Below, piece by piece: positions 51,366-60,889 of a stretch of 64,000 bases of DNA (position 1 is its first letter; each line of letters starts with the position of its first letter). This DNA is from Acetomicrobium sp. UBA5826 (lineage in GTDB: Bacteria; Synergistota; Synergistia; Synergistales; Acetomicrobiaceae), in the NCBI RefSeq assembly GCF_002433005.1, contig NZ_DJHF01000017.1, positions 97,643 to 161,642 of the forward strand, in the 5' to 3' direction. A model generated the notes under the pieces. That model worked only from the letters and a program-made list of their open reading frames with translations, searched no databases and was not told the origin of the DNA. The position numbers were made by a program, and so were the translations under genes.

Positions 51366-53302
51366 TCCACAGTCTATGATATCTTGCAGTGATTCCTGTT
51401 AATTTCTGGTCGATTTTTTTAAAAGTTGCCCGGCATTTGTGAGCTGCCATGTTATACATCTCATGTTTTGTGTATATTTCAGGATTTTCTGGCCCTGAAC
51501 TTGCACTTGTCCACATGGCCATCAGTAATGCAACAGATTTTGTGCATTAATTCTATAGGCTTTATTGAATATGAAGGTGCCATCAGGCTGTTCATGTCGG
51601 AAAACTGCAAAATCTCAATAACCTCCATTGAGCCTCCATTATTATTCTTGACACGGGGTTATTCCTGTTGAGCCTTACTATCCACTGCCCTGCATGGTGT
51701 ACTACTCGTCCGGCTATATTGTAGAATCCGAAACGCATTCCCTTGGGCTTTCTTCTGGAAAACTCGGCGGGCAGAATGTGACTCTTGAGTATGTTCTGCA
51801 GGTTCAGTGCGAGAACGCTTATCCACCACCAGGCGGCATTTGCTCCGAACATCTCGGAGGGTACGTGCCCTCCTCCCAACTGGTTCTTCAGTACGTCGTG
51901 AACCTGTTCACTGCTGCCGCAGCGCTTGCGCTGCCAGAGGACTACCTTGTCAGCTTCCGTGTCCATTATGTTGGTGGCTATGCCGAAGAGCTTGTACCTG
52001 AAGCCGTTCATGGTCTCTATATGAAGCTTTTTTATGTTGGGGGTTTCCTCGAATTCAAGCTGTTCCCCATTGCTCTTGATATCTTTCTTATCCTTGCTGT
52101 CCTTAAAAGGAAGTTGCTTCTGATTGCTCAGCTTCTCACGGATCGCTATGTATCGAAACTCGCTGCCATCTTTGTTCCTGGCTTCGACGTCAGATGGGAC
52201 GTAGGAAACAACGGCGCACTCCTGACCGGTGTATTCGAGTTCTACTGCGCCGTTTCTTCTTACTTCCTTCATGATGGGTACCCAGCGATCCTCCGGGGCA
52301 CGGCAGGATACCTCCATGAATTCTTTTCCCACGTCACAGCTTATTGCGAACTTTATGACATCGAAACGGCGTCCCACTGCGTCGTCAGGGTCGGCGCAGT
52401 ATTTCATGAGCTCCAGCTGGTACCCTGCGGTATCGCTTCTGAGATATACTTCCTTTACTCCTTCAGGAAGCTGGGATATGGACTCTTTGAAGACCCGCAG
52501 CTGTTCATATCCTGCAAGTACGTTGCCATCCCTGAACTCTGTGTGGATGACAAGGTCCCTCTCCGCGTAATAGGTGTTGAGTGCCTGGTAGGAACGCTCC
52601 TTCTTGAAGTTAAAAAGGGCCTCCCTGTTCTCTGTCGGGATCAGGGTGGCATCCTGGTCGAGGGTAGCTACTTTCTCTGGCGACCGTTCCTGGAGCCAGG
52701 AAAGCATGTATGTCATTACGCCCTTAAATCCTGATAGATGTTCGTTGGATGCGGGTATAAAAGATCTTCCCATGCCACGTTTCACGCTCTCTGCCGGATA
52801 CTCGAAACAGCCAAGGTAGTCTCGAACGGCTGTGACCGAGGGCAAACAGCGTTTTCGCTCCTTTCTCCACCGGTTAGAGGCGCTCTTGCTGCCTTTCCTG
52901 TCGCTTTTGGCATTCGCAGACTGGAGCAACGTCTGCAACTTCCTAAAGCCAGGGTCGCCTTCAAGCATCTTCAGGTCTTCCACGCTCTCGCCTCCGGCTA
53001 TGTTGAGAAGTATTAATGACAGTATCTGCTCTGCATCGGTGTAGCCCTGGGTGCGTCGGGCTCCTATCTCTTCGTTGATAACCCGGTCCAGTCCCATTCT
53101 GTAAAAAAGCTCGGTTACGAGTGGAAGAGAGGCCCATGCCGTTACGAGTCTGTCAGTTTTGTCGATTTCATAGTGGAAAGCCTGTCTGTTCTGGTGTAAC
53201 ATATAAATCACCCCGTTGGTTTAGGTTTTGTTGATTCCACAACTACCTTAACACCTCTCCACGAGAGGAGCCAGCGGGGGTTTTTGTTTTTTAGGCTGTG
53301 GA
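51366..53302. mobile_element. IS1380-family insertion sequence (boundaries tentative)
   Basis: A full-length transposase gene lies within a segment bounded by an imperfect terminal inverted repeat: TCCACAGTCTA (51366-51376) and its complement TAGGCTGTGGA (53292-53302), 10 of 11 matching. The 1.94 kb length fits the family. I see no exact target duplication at these edges, and the 225-bp tail after the transposase stop is long. A hairpin CCTCTC/GAGAGG at 53254-53268 lies in the leader of the transposase. Confidence 0.45.
51592..53202 (-). CDS. IS1380-family DDE transposase
   Basis: A 536-residue transposase. Acidic residues in VATLDQDATLIPT, YLRSDTAGYQLEL and a later E-rich block (VVLWQRKRCGSSEQVHDVLK) fit the DDE triad of IS1380, along with the C-terminal GMRFGFYNIAGRVVHHAGQW. 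It is uninterrupted, so it may be active. The ATG at 53202 follows GGGGTGAT at 5 nt. A large antisense frame on the plus strand is a shadow. Confidence 0.9.
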   Translation of the reverse strand: MLHQNRQAFHYEIDKTDRLVTAWASLPLVTELFYRMGLDRVINEEIGARRTQGYTDAEQILSLILLNIAGGESVEDLKMLEGDPGFRKLQTLLQSANAKSDRKGSKSASNRWRKERKRCLPSVTAVRDYLGCFEYPAESVKRGMGRSFIPASNEHLSGFKGVMTYMLSWLQERSPEKVATLDQDATLIPTENREALFNFKKERSYQALNTYYAERDLVIHTEFRDGNVLAGYEQLRVFKESISQLPEGVKEVYLRSDTAGYQLELMKYCADPDDAVGRRFDVIKFAISCDVGKEFMEVSCRAPEDRWVPIMKEVRRNGAVELEYTGQECAVVSYVPSDVEARNKDGSEFRYIAIREKLSNQKQLPFKDSKDKKDIKSNGEQLEFEETPNIKKLHIETMNGFRYKLFGIATNIMDTEADKVVLWQRKRCGSSEQVHDVLKNQLGGGHVPSEMFGANAAWWWISVLALNLQNILKSHILPAEFSRRKPKGMRFGFYNIAGRVVHHAGQWIVRLNRNNPVSRIIMEAQWRLLRFCSFPT

Positions 53303-53538
53303 ACTAGGATTAACCAAAAAAGAAATTTTTACCTTTTACAATAACGATAAATGCAACTTTGTTGCAAAACATGGCCGATTATGAAAGTTTTGCAAGATGC
53401 ATGAGCAGCTTGAAAATATAATACGAAAAGGAGTCTTACAGGAGTTAAGTGTCATTGAAAGAATTGGTATCTTTCATATTATTTTAACTTCAATTACTAC
53501 AATCGTTAAATAGGCAAAAATATACAAATTTTATAATA
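53303..53538. other. Intergenic region between the IS and recN
   Basis: The 236 bp between the putative IS end and the recN stop is A/T-rich with no reading frame, hairpin with T run, or promoter that I can support. Confidence 0.4.
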
Positions 53539-55188
53539 TTATTCATCGCGAAGCCTAAGCAATCTTTCTGCGTGGACTACAGCTTCTTTTATTTCGCTAG
53601 TACCCGACAACATTCTCGCAATTTCCTGCACCCTTTCCTCTTCGTTTAACTCTTTGACGTAAGATTCCTCCCCCTCCTTTGTTACCCGAAAATGCTGGTC
53701 CGCAAGGGATGCAATGGTAGCCTCATGGGTTATGAGTATAATCTGACATTTAGTCGAAAGCTCCTTAAGCTTAAGGCCGGCCAACAGTGCAGCCTTGCCT
53801 CCCAACCCGGCTTCCACTTCATCGACTATCAGCAATTTGGGCAGGGTTTCCTCCGGTAATGCCATTTGCAGTGCCAACAAAATTCGACTCAATTCCCCTC
53901 CTGAGGCTATTTTGGAAATAGGTGACGGCACATTGCCATTTGCCTCTATCATAAAACTGATCGATTCCGCTCCGCTGGATCGAACCTTCTTCAATTCCTC
54001 AACTTTGATCGTAAGCACAGTAGTCTCCATTCCAAGATCCTTTAAATGAGAATTGACGGCTTCTTCCAATTCCCTCGCTATTTTAATTCGAGAAGCGCGT
54101 AGATCAAGCGCGTGCTGGCTCACATCTTTTTTTAATTTGCTTAGCTCGTCTTTTAGTCTTTCCAGTTCTACGAGGCTTTCGGATAACCAGGATATTTCCT
54201 TTTGGGCGGTATTGTAATATTCTACAAGCTCTTCAATAGATGAGGCTTTAGCAATACGTTTGCACTTTCTAAGCTTTCCGAGTTTTGTCTCCAATTCTTC
54301 TTCTTTGTGCTGCAACTCTTCGATTGTTGGAGTGTTTTCGAGAACTTCTTGTATCTGATGAGTCAATTGTTGCAGGTTTATTAAAAGATTTTGAACAGTG
54401 CGATCTATTTCTTCCGAATTCAAGATTGCTTTAAGCCTCCCTGAAATACTTTCCACCTCGCCCTCCAAACCGCCTGAGGCAATACCGCCTTCTATAGCAA
54501 TTAATATCCTTTCCAGCTCTTGCCTTCGACTTATCTCGTCTCTTATCATCCTCAGTTCATCTTCCCATTCGTATTCGCTGGAAAGCGAGGGATTCAACGA
54601 CTTCAATAAATTGGTTAGCTCATCTGCACCGTTATATCTTTCCTCGACTGACTTACGCCTCTGGGTGAGCTCCTGAATACGTCTTTCCATTTCTACGGCC
54701 CTGTGGAATACCGTCGCCATATCCATCTTCTTTTGTTTCAATTCTAAGCCACCGTAACTATCGAGCAAGTCAAGCTGGCTGTTTTCGTCCAACAGATCCA
54801 ATTGTGAAAATTGACTTTGAATATGAATAAAATGCACCATTGACCTGGAAAGGATGTTAAGCGGCACGACATGTCCCTGAATGTAGGATTTGCTTCGCCC
54901 CTCAGATGTAACCACACGCCTTACTACCCAGATTCCCTCCTGAGGCTGAAGTTCCTCAGGCAATGAGGGAATATGATCAGCCTGAAAGGCTCCCTCCACC
55001 TCGCCGTTATCTTCCCCTACTCGTAAATAATTAGCCTGTGCCCTTTTTCCTGCCAATAATTCAAGGGCCCTCACTAAGCTGCTCTTCCCCGACCCGCTTT
55101 CGCCAGTGATGGCTATAAAGTTGCCCCTGAGCCTCAAAGATGCTGTAGTTATACCGCCTATGTTCTTGACATGAAGTTCTTCGAGCAC
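53539..55188 (-). CDS. recN: DNA repair protein RecN
   Basis: An SMC-like ATPase in double-strand break repair. The 549-residue protein has Walker A ITGESGSGKSSLVRALELL, a long central coiled coil, signature SGGELSRILLALQMA, and Walker B KLLIVDEVEAGLGG. The GTG at 55188 follows GGAGG at 7 nt and shares one base with the nadK stop. The last gene of the xseB-ispA-dxs-tlyA-nadK-recN run. Confidence 0.95.
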   Translation of the reverse strand: MLEELHVKNIGGITTASLRLRGNFIAITGESGSGKSSLVRALELLAGKRAQANYLRVGEDNGEVEGAFQADHIPSLPEELQPQEGIWVVRRVVTSEGRSKSYIQGHVVPLNILSRSMVHFIHIQSQFSQLDLLDENSQLDLLDSYGGLELKQKKMDMATVFHRAVEMERRIQELTQRRKSVEERYNGADELTNLLKSLNPSLSSEYEWEDELRMIRDEISRRQELERILIAIEGGIASGGLEGEVESISGRLKAILNSEEIDRTVQNLLINLQQLTHQIQEVLENTPTIEELQHKEEELETKLGKLRKCKRIAKASSIEELVEYYNTAQKEISWLSESLVELERLKDELSKLKKDVSQHALDLRASRIKIARELEEAVNSHLKDLGMETTVLTIKVEELKKVRSSGAESISFMIEANGNVPSPISKIASGGELSRILLALQMALPEETLPKLLIVDEVEAGLGGKAALLAGLKLKELSTKCQIILITHEATIASLADQHFRVTKEGEESYVKELNEEERVQEIARMLSGTSEIKEAVVHAERLLRLRDE

Positions 55189-56069
55189 TACCAATCCTCC
55201 TCGCCCTGACGCACGCTCACGTTGCCCCACTGCAATTTCTCCCTTAAAAGGTCGAAGTAATTATCTTCTTTGAGCTCGATCGTTGAAACGCACTTATCTC
55301 GGGCAATTGATATGTCTATCCTATCCTTAACCATTAGCTCGTAACCCAGTTGTCCGTCTTGAGTGAGATATATCTCCTTCTGATCGCTTTTGGGTATAAG
55401 AGATATTGTGTCCTCCGAACCCAGCACTAAAGGTCGGGCATATAGCGTATGAGGGCATATGGGAACCATGACCATCGCATTTACATGGGGAGGTAAAATA
55501 GGTCCGCCAGCTGAGAGAGCGTAAGCTGTAGATCCTGTGGGAGTCGATACGATAATTCCATCCGCAGGAAGCAGGCTCAAAAAGTAATCGTTTACTCTCG
55601 ACTCGACTTCGATCAACCTGGCAAGCGGTCCCTTGGTTATGACTAAGTCATTGAGGGCGTACAATACGTGGACAAGGCTTCCCTTTCGCGTCACGCTGCC
55701 CTTAAGAGCCTGACGCTTCTGTATCCTGTATGCCCCGGATAAGATCTTTTCGATTTCTTCTTCAGCATTATCTGGATTGCCCGTCACCAAAAAACCCAGA
55801 CGCCCGACGTTAATACCGTACAATGGAATGTCGTAATCCATCACCATACGAGAAGCCCTGAGAAAAGTCCCATCTCCGCCGATAACAACGCCAAATTTCA
55901 CCGGGTTGGCTTCAATGTTCCAATCGAATTCGGGCAATCCAAGCATGGCAGACTCGTGGGATGGAGCCACAAAGCCGATCGTCCTTTTTTTACCCCATCC
56001 TATCAACCTGTATGCCAGGTTAAGTGCCGTTGACTTTCTAGTATTCACAATTAAAAGAATTTGATCCAT
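55188..56069 (-). CDS. nadK: NAD kinase
   Basis: It phosphorylates NAD to NADP. The 293-residue protein has GVVIGGDGTFLRASR and STPTGSTAYALSAGGPI, plus LGFLV. It lies 21 bp after tlyA and overlaps recN by a base. Confidence 0.95.
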   Translation of the reverse strand: MDQILLIVNTRKSTALNLAYRLIGWGKKRTIGFVAPSHESAMLGLPEFDWNIEANPVKFGVVIGGDGTFLRASRMVMDYDIPLYGINVGRLGFLVTGNPDNAEEEIEKILSGAYRIQKRQALKGSVTRKGSLVHVLYALNDLVITKGPLARLIEVESRVNDYFLSLLPADGIIVSTPTGSTAYALSAGGPILPPHVNAMVMVPICPHTLYARPLVLGSEDTISLIPKSDQKEIYLTQDGQLGYELMVKDRIDISIARDKCVSTIELKEDNYFDLLREKLQWGNVSVRQGEEDW

Positions 56070-56090
56070 AAAATTTACCTCATTTCGACG

Positions 56091-56894
56091 TCAATTAAGT
56101 TCGTCATGGGCAGCAAGGACAGCTTCATTAAAGTTCAAAGGGCTTTGCTGTATTTTTCTGGGAGTCAAATGTAATAGAAATTCAATGTTTCCCTTTGGAC
56201 CCTTTATTGGAGAATGCGTCAGCCCCGATGCATTAAAAGCGACATTTCGTTCTATCCACAAAATAAGATCGCGTAAAACTTCTTCGTGAACCTTTGGGTC
56301 TGTTACAACTCCGCCTTTACCAATCCTATCCCTTCCTGCTTCGAATTGCGGCTTCACCAAGGCTATTATATCTCCACTTTTTGACAGCAGGTCGACCAAG
56401 ACGGGAAGTATTAACTTCAACGATATGAAGGAAACATCGACGGTAATTAAGTCGGCGTCTTCGTCAAAATCTTCTCTTCGCAAATATCTAGCGTTCGTCT
56501 TTTCCCTCACCACAACACGCTCGTCCTGCCTCAAAGACCAAGCCAACTGGCCGTAACCTACATCAACTGCATATACCTTTTTTGCGCCCCTCTCGAGCAA
56601 TACATGCGTAAAACCTCCTGTGGAAGCGCCAATATCAATACAAACCAAACCTCCAGGATTCACGCCAAAAACGTCTAACGCCTTGAGTAACTTATGAGCT
56701 CCCCTGCTTACCCAACTATCCTGTCGTACTATTTCAATATCGCAATCTATGTCGACGAAGGTGCCAGCCTTTGAAACAAGCTCGCCATTCGCCTTAACCC
56801 TTCCCGCTAGAATCAATGCCGCTGCTTTATTTCTCGTATCAACAAGCCCTCGATAGACGAGCAGTTTATCCAATCGCTCTTTCGAAGTGCTCAC
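56091..56894 (-). CDS. tlyA: TlyA-type rRNA ribose methyltransferase
   Basis: A 267-residue protein with an N-terminal S4 domain (ERLDKLLVYRGLVDTRNKAA) and a FtsJ-like Rossmann domain with DIGASTGGFTHVLL, and VKPQFEAGRD. TlyA methylates 2'-OH groups in 16S and 23S rRNA. GTG start inside the dxs 3' end (29-bp overlap). Confidence 0.93.
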   Translation of the reverse strand: MSTSKERLDKLLVYRGLVDTRNKAAALILAGRVKANGELVSKAGTFVDIDCDIEIVRQDSWVSRGAHKLLKALDVFGVNPGGLVCIDIGASTGGFTHVLLERGAKKVYAVDVGYGQLAWSLRQDERVVVREKTNARYLRREDFDEDADLITVDVSFISLKLILPVLVDLLSKSGDIIALVKPQFEAGRDRIGKGGVVTDPKVHEEVLRDLILWIERNVAFNASGLTHSPIKGPKGNIEFLLHLTPRKIQQSPLNFNEAVLAAHDELN

Positions 56895-58743
56895 TAACCC
56901 TTTTCACCACCTCATCGCTGCTTAATCCAACATAACGAAGCTGTTCATCTCTTGCCCCTTGAGGAACATAAATGTCAGGAATTGCAATATGAATCCAATC
57001 CAGGCCTTTATTTACGTCAAAGGCAAACTTGCTCAATTGTTCGCCTACGCCCCCTATACTGTAGGTCTCCTCGGCAATTACGACACAAGAATGGGCAGAA
57101 AACAACCTCTCAAGCGTCTCTAAATCCAATGGCTTTATAAATCTCAAGTCAACCACAGTAGGATTGATGTGTAATAAATTATTGATTTTATCGCAAGATT
57201 CCAGAAGAATAGGTATAGTACCTCCATAGCCAATCAACAGGATCTCTTCCCCCTGTCTCAAGATTTCAGACTTGAGCCATTCGGAGGGTTGATCCTCATC
57301 TCTTCTACCTAGAGAAAATGGGGCCTCTCCCTTTGGATACCTTATTATAGCCGGCAAAGCACTATGCTCAATCAAATTGGCGAATATATATTCCAAATCT
57401 ATTACATCCCGGGGCGACGCAATGGTCAGTCCCGGGACCGATTTATACCAAGAGATATCGAGCAGCCCATGATGTGTTTCGCCATCCTCACCAACAAGCC
57501 CGGACCTATCTAAGGCAACAAGAACAGGCAACCTTTGCATAGCTATATCGTGATATAGTTGATCTGCCGCCCTCTGCAAAAAGGTAGAATAAATGAAGAC
57601 GACCGGTCGCAATCCTCCCGCTGCCAAGCCGGCAGCGTAGGTAAGCAAATGCTCTTCTGCAATACCTACGTCAAAAAATCTTCCGGGGAATTTCTTTTTA
57701 AATCCCGTCAAATTGCAACCTTCCTCCATTGCAGCGGTAAGACAAATAATTCTGTCATCCTTTTCCGCAAGTTTCTCAACACATTGAGCTGAAGCCTTGC
57801 TCCAGGATAAAGAGTTGGCCGAGGAATTCGGCTTTTTCGCAGACACTCCATGATATTTGGTTGGGTTTTCTTCGGCCGGAACGTAACCTTTGCCCTTTTG
57901 AGTTATAACGTGTATTAAGACTGATTCATCAAAGGCTTTGGCCAGTTTGAATACCTCTTCAAGCTCTTCTATGTTGTGTCCGTTGAAAGGTCCCCAATAG
58001 TTAATGCCTAAAGCTTCAAATATGTTGATCGGCTGAAACATTGTCTTTACCTGGTATTTCATCTTTTTTAACGCCTCTGAGACTAGAGCACTACCCAAGG
58101 GCAATCCCTCGCAAAGCGACTTTATAGCATCCTTTGCCCTTCTATACGAAGGATTAGTGCTCAAGTGGCTAAGGTGTTTAGCTAAACCGCCAATTGGAAC
58201 ATTAATGGACATTTTATTGTCATTTAAGATTATTATCACTTTTGTCTTAAGTTCATCGATCTGGTTTAACGCCTCAAAGGACATGCCATTCGATATGGAA
58301 GAATCTCCTACTACAGCAATTACTTCATGTTTTTGGCGCAAAAGATCACGAGACTTGGCATATCCCATCGCGGCTGAAATGGACGTACCTGCATGGCCGG
58401 TGTTAAAGTGATCACAGGAGCTTTCCTCTCTTTTGGGAAATCCGCTAATTCCTTCCCATTGCCTCAGCGTGTTAAATCGATCCTTACGTCCCGTCAATAT
58501 CTTATAGGTATAACATTGATGGCCAACATCAAAGACAATCTTGTCCTCCAATGGGTCGTAAACTGATAGCAGCGCAACGGTTAATTCGACAGTCCCCAGA
58601 GATGAGGCTAGATGTCCTCCGTTTTCCGTAGCCACATCTATAATCATTTGTCTTATTTCGTTGCAAAGCCGGCTCTTTTCTGTATGCTTCAAATGGCGAA
58701 GGTCCCTGTAGTCTTTGATTTTACCTAAATAATTCAATGACAA
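56866..58743 (-). CDS. dxs: 1-deoxy-D-xylulose-5-phosphate synthase
   Basis: It condenses pyruvate with glyceraldehyde-3-phosphate using thiamine diphosphate to start the non-mevalonate pathway. The 625-residue protein has the TPP motif VVGDSSISNGMSFEALNQ, the metal loop and the active GLVGEDGETHHGL and IAEEHLLTYAAGLAAGG regions. ispA lies 3 bp upstream. Confidence 0.96.
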   Translation of the reverse strand: MSLNYLGKIKDYRDLRHLKHTEKSRLCNEIRQMIIDVATENGGHLASSLGTVELTVALLSVYDPLEDKIVFDVGHQCYTYKILTGRKDRFNTLRQWEGISGFPKREESSCDHFNTGHAGTSISAAMGYAKSRDLLRQKHEVIAVVGDSSISNGMSFEALNQIDELKTKVIIILNDNKMSINVPIGGLAKHLSHLSTNPSYRRAKDAIKSLCEGLPLGSALVSEALKKMKYQVKTMFQPINIFEALGINYWGPFNGHNIEELEEVFKLAKAFDESVLIHVITQKGKGYVPAEENPTKYHGVSAKKPNSSANSLSWSKASAQCVEKLAEKDDRIICLTAAMEEGCNLTGFKKKFPGRFFDVGIAEEHLLTYAAGLAAGGLRPVVFIYSTFLQRAADQLYHDIAMQRLPVLVALDRSGLVGEDGETHHGLLDISWYKSVPGLTIASPRDVIDLEYIFANLIEHSALPAIIRYPKGEAPFSLGRRDEDQPSEWLKSEILRQGEEILLIGYGGTIPILLESCDKINNLLHINPTVVDLRFIKPLDLETLERLFSAHSCVVIAEETYSIGGVGEQLSKFAFDVNKGLDWIHIAIPDIYVPQGARDEQLRYVGLSSDEVVKRVSEHFERAIG

Positions 58744-58746
58744 GGC

Positions 58747-59643
58747 TTATTTAGACCTCCTCGCAATATATTCCGCAATATCTAGAAAAACTTCGAAATC
58801 AGGTCCTAATGGAAGAATCGAGTCTATTGCTTTTTTCGTTTCTTCCATGGCCAACTCCTTCGCTCTTTCCAAACCGTGAAGGGCAACAAACGTTAGCTTG
58901 CCCTCCTTAGCGTCCTTTCCTGGCGTTTTTCCAAGCTCTGAAATGCTTCCCGTTACATCGAGTATATCATCAATGATCTGAAAGGAAATGCCGAGATGTG
59001 TCCCATAATTATATAAACATGACATTGTTTTTTCACCGGCTCCGACGAGTGCAGCCGAAGCGGTGATGGAAGCACGAAGCAAGGTAGCCGTTTTAAGCTC
59101 GCACATTTTCCACAAAAACTCCCCTTCTCCTTCGTGGCCTTCCTGTGTTATGTCGAGAGCCTGCCCTCCACATATCCCACAGGGTCCAATGGCATGGGAG
59201 AAAATTTTAAGGGCGTTAAGTATGTTCGATTGGGTAAAGCCAAGTCTCGGCAGTTCTTGCAAGCATAGTTCAAAGCCGTAAGCCAACAACGAATCTCCTG
59301 CCAAAACGGCCATTGCTTCGCCATATACTTTATGGTTCGTTAGTTTTCCACGTCTATAGTCATCATTATCCATGCAGGGAAGATCATCGTGAATTAAAGA
59401 CGCAGTATGTGCCATCTCTATGGCGGCCGCTAAAGGCAACACTCCATCGGGGTCAATGCCAAGTTTTTCGGCGGTTATTTGACACAGGACAGGCCTTATC
59501 CTCTTCCCTCCATTCAAAAGCGAATAGGCAATACATTGACACAAGACATCCGGAATCTCGTCATTGTTGAGTATATTCTCCAAATAGGCATCTATTTTTT
59601 CTTTTTTCGACTCAAAGATTTGTTTTAGTTCAACATTACTCAA
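58747..59643 (-). CDS. ispA: Farnesyl/geranylgeranyl diphosphate synthase
   Basis: A class I polyprenyl synthase of about 298 residues, with the first Asp-rich motif LIHDDLPCMDNDD and second FQIIDDILDVTG, and GGKRIRPVL. The TTG at 59643 is chosen because AGGAGGG lies 6-7 nt upstream and the TTG overlaps the xseB stop (TTGA). Confidence 0.93.
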   Translation of the reverse strand: MSNVELKQIFESKKEKIDAYLENILNNDEIPDVLCQCIAYSLLNGGKRIRPVLCQITAEKLGIDPDGVLPLAAAIEMAHTASLIHDDLPCMDNDDYRRGKLTNHKVYGEAMAVLAGDSLLAYGFELCLQELPRLGFTQSNILNALKIFSHAIGPCGICGGQALDITQEGHEGEGEFLWKMCELKTATLLRASITASAALVGAGEKTMSCLYNYGTHLGISFQIIDDILDVTGSISELGKTPGKDAKEGKLTFVALHGLERAKELAMEETKKAIDSILPLGPDFEVFLDIAEYIARRSK

Positions 59644-59858
59644 TTTTCGCCCTCCTCTCGAGGTTCCCAAGGGGTCTCATCACCTTCTTCGCTTACGAGC
59701 ATTATTTTTTGCTCCGCCTCGGCAAGATAGGCCTGACAACTTCTCACCAAGGCAACTCCCCGCTCAAATATACTCATAGCCTCCTCAAGAGGAAGCGCCT
59801 CCTTTTCCAGTCGTTGTATTATCTTTTCTAACTCTTCGATATCTTTTGAAAACGACAT
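59640..59858 (-). CDS. xseB: Exodeoxyribonuclease VII small subunit
   Basis: A 72-residue helical protein with DIEELEKIIQRLEKEALPLE and the IFERGVALVRSC segment, typical of XseB. The catalytic large subunit XseA is not in the window. The ATG at 59858 follows GGGGGAG; a GTG at 59864 would abut it. It overlaps ispA by 4 bp. Confidence 0.92.
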   Translation of the reverse strand: MSFSKDIEELEKIIQRLEKEALPLEEAMSIFERGVALVRSCQAYLAEAEQKIMLVSEEGDETPWEPREEGEN

Positions 59859-59886
59859 TTTCACTCCCCCAAACTGGACTTTTCAT

Positions 59887-59916
59887 TTGATTTTTCGCTC
59901 TCATACATGTTAAAAT
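59887..59916 (+). promoter_or_regulatory. Candidate promoter of rpmB
   Basis: TTGATT (59887-59892) and TAAAAT (59911-59916) on the plus strand are 18 bp apart, about 40 bp before the rpmB start. Confidence 0.5.
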
Positions 59917-59954
59917 ACCCTCGCCGTTTTATATTGCAAAGGAGGTAACTTAAC

Positions 59955-60149
59955 ATGTCTCGTGTATGTGATTGTTGTGGACGAGGTCCGATAACCGGGA
60001 ATAAGGTTAGTCATTCCAATCGCAAAACCAGGCGTCGTTGGCTGGTAAATTTGCAGGTCGTTAACGTTGATCTCGGTGGTGGTATCAAGAAGCGGATGAA
60101 AGTCTGTACTCGTTGTTTGCGCTCCGGTTTGGTCAAGCGGGCAATTTAA
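59955..60149 (+). CDS. rpmB: 50S ribosomal protein L28
   Basis: A 64-residue L28 with the zinc-binding form: CDCCGRGPITGNKVSHSN at the start and CTRCLRSG at the end. AGGAGG lies 9 nt before the ATG. Its terminator begins within the last codons. Confidence 0.96.
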   Translation: MSRVCDCCGRGPITGNKVSHSNRKTRRRWLVNLQVVNVDLGGGIKKRMKVCTRCLRSGLVKRAI

Positions 60150-60159
60150 AAGCCCGCTT
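60135..60159 (+). terminator. Terminator of rpmB, shared with thiN
   Basis: The 8-bp stem AAGCGGGC/GCCCGCTT with a 9-nt loop is followed by a T run. The stem includes the rpmB stop, and thiN approaches convergently, so it can act in both directions. Confidence 0.8.
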
Positions 60160-60169
60160 TTTATAATAT

Positions 60170-60889
60170 TCATTTTGGGCCCAGACATATATATACTCCA
60201 ACGCAACCGCTATCGACCTTTAAATCAACTTCTCGTTCATCGCTTACTAACTCGTTACTGACGGCAAATGGTTCATCGAGCCTCAACGTAGCATTATCCA
60301 GTTCCCATTTAACTTTTTTTATGCTAACCCCGTGAGAACTCGGGGTTAAAGACAAAAGGGAGATAGCAAGAGGCTTATTGTTAAAATGCAATTTCAATTC
60401 CTCACCGCCCCTTAACAGTATAAAGGATTCCTCTTCGTCAAGGAAACCAGCAGCATCCACCCCCCGTTTTTTTGCCCATTGCAAGCTAAAGATATTGCTC
60501 AAAGAGTGGTCCAATCTGCCGCCTAGTCCCGCCGTAACAAAGACAGATACCGACCTTCCGTAACTTCTGCTAATTTGCATTAGGGCAAGCTGTAAGTCGG
60601 TGTAATCTTTGTCTTTCGGATACCTGTAGACTTTTGCTCCAGCCTCCTTAGCCCATGCCCAATCCTCCAAAGGAGAGCTGTCTCCGTCGCCGACAATCGC
60701 TTTAGGTATGACATTAAGTTTTCTGCAATAGGTAACTCCTCTATCGGCTACCCAAACGTCAAAACATCTCGCCGTAGCTTCCAGCCATGCGTCACTTGGA
60801 GGCTTTCCGCCTGCTATCAGCAAAACCTTGCAGTCACAAAAGGAGGGAGTTCTTAGCATCGAAAAGGATTCGACTTCAATCAATTCCAC
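60170..60889 (-). CDS. thiN: Thiamine pyrophosphokinase
   Basis: It transfers pyrophosphate from ATP to thiamine. The roughly 239-residue protein has VLLIAGGKPPSD, VGDGDSSPLEDW, YPKDKDYTDLQLAL and GGRLDHSLSNI. The start is not certain: a GTG at 60889 overlapping the ftsK end by 14 bp is chosen for an upstream GGTGG; an ATG at 60859 is an alternative. It feeds thiamine diphosphate to enzymes such as Dxs nearby. Confidence 0.88.
   Translation of the reverse strand: MELIEVESFSMLRTPSFCDCKVLLIAGGKPPSDAWLEATARCFDVWVADRGVTYCRKLNVIPKAIVGDGDSSPLEDWAWAKEAGAKVYRYPKDKDYTDLQLALMQISRSYGRSVSVFVTAGLGGRLDHSLSNIFSLQWAKKRGVDAAGFLDEEESFILLRGGEELKLHFNNKPLAISLLSLTPSSHGVSIKKVKWELDNATLRLDEPFAVSNELVSDEREVDLKVDSGCVGVYICLGPK

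Noticed and set aside
51694..52734. A 346-residue reading frame on the plus strand
   Set aside because: It lies entirely antisense to the IS1380 transposase, whose motifs are clear; the frame is a codon-composition shadow.
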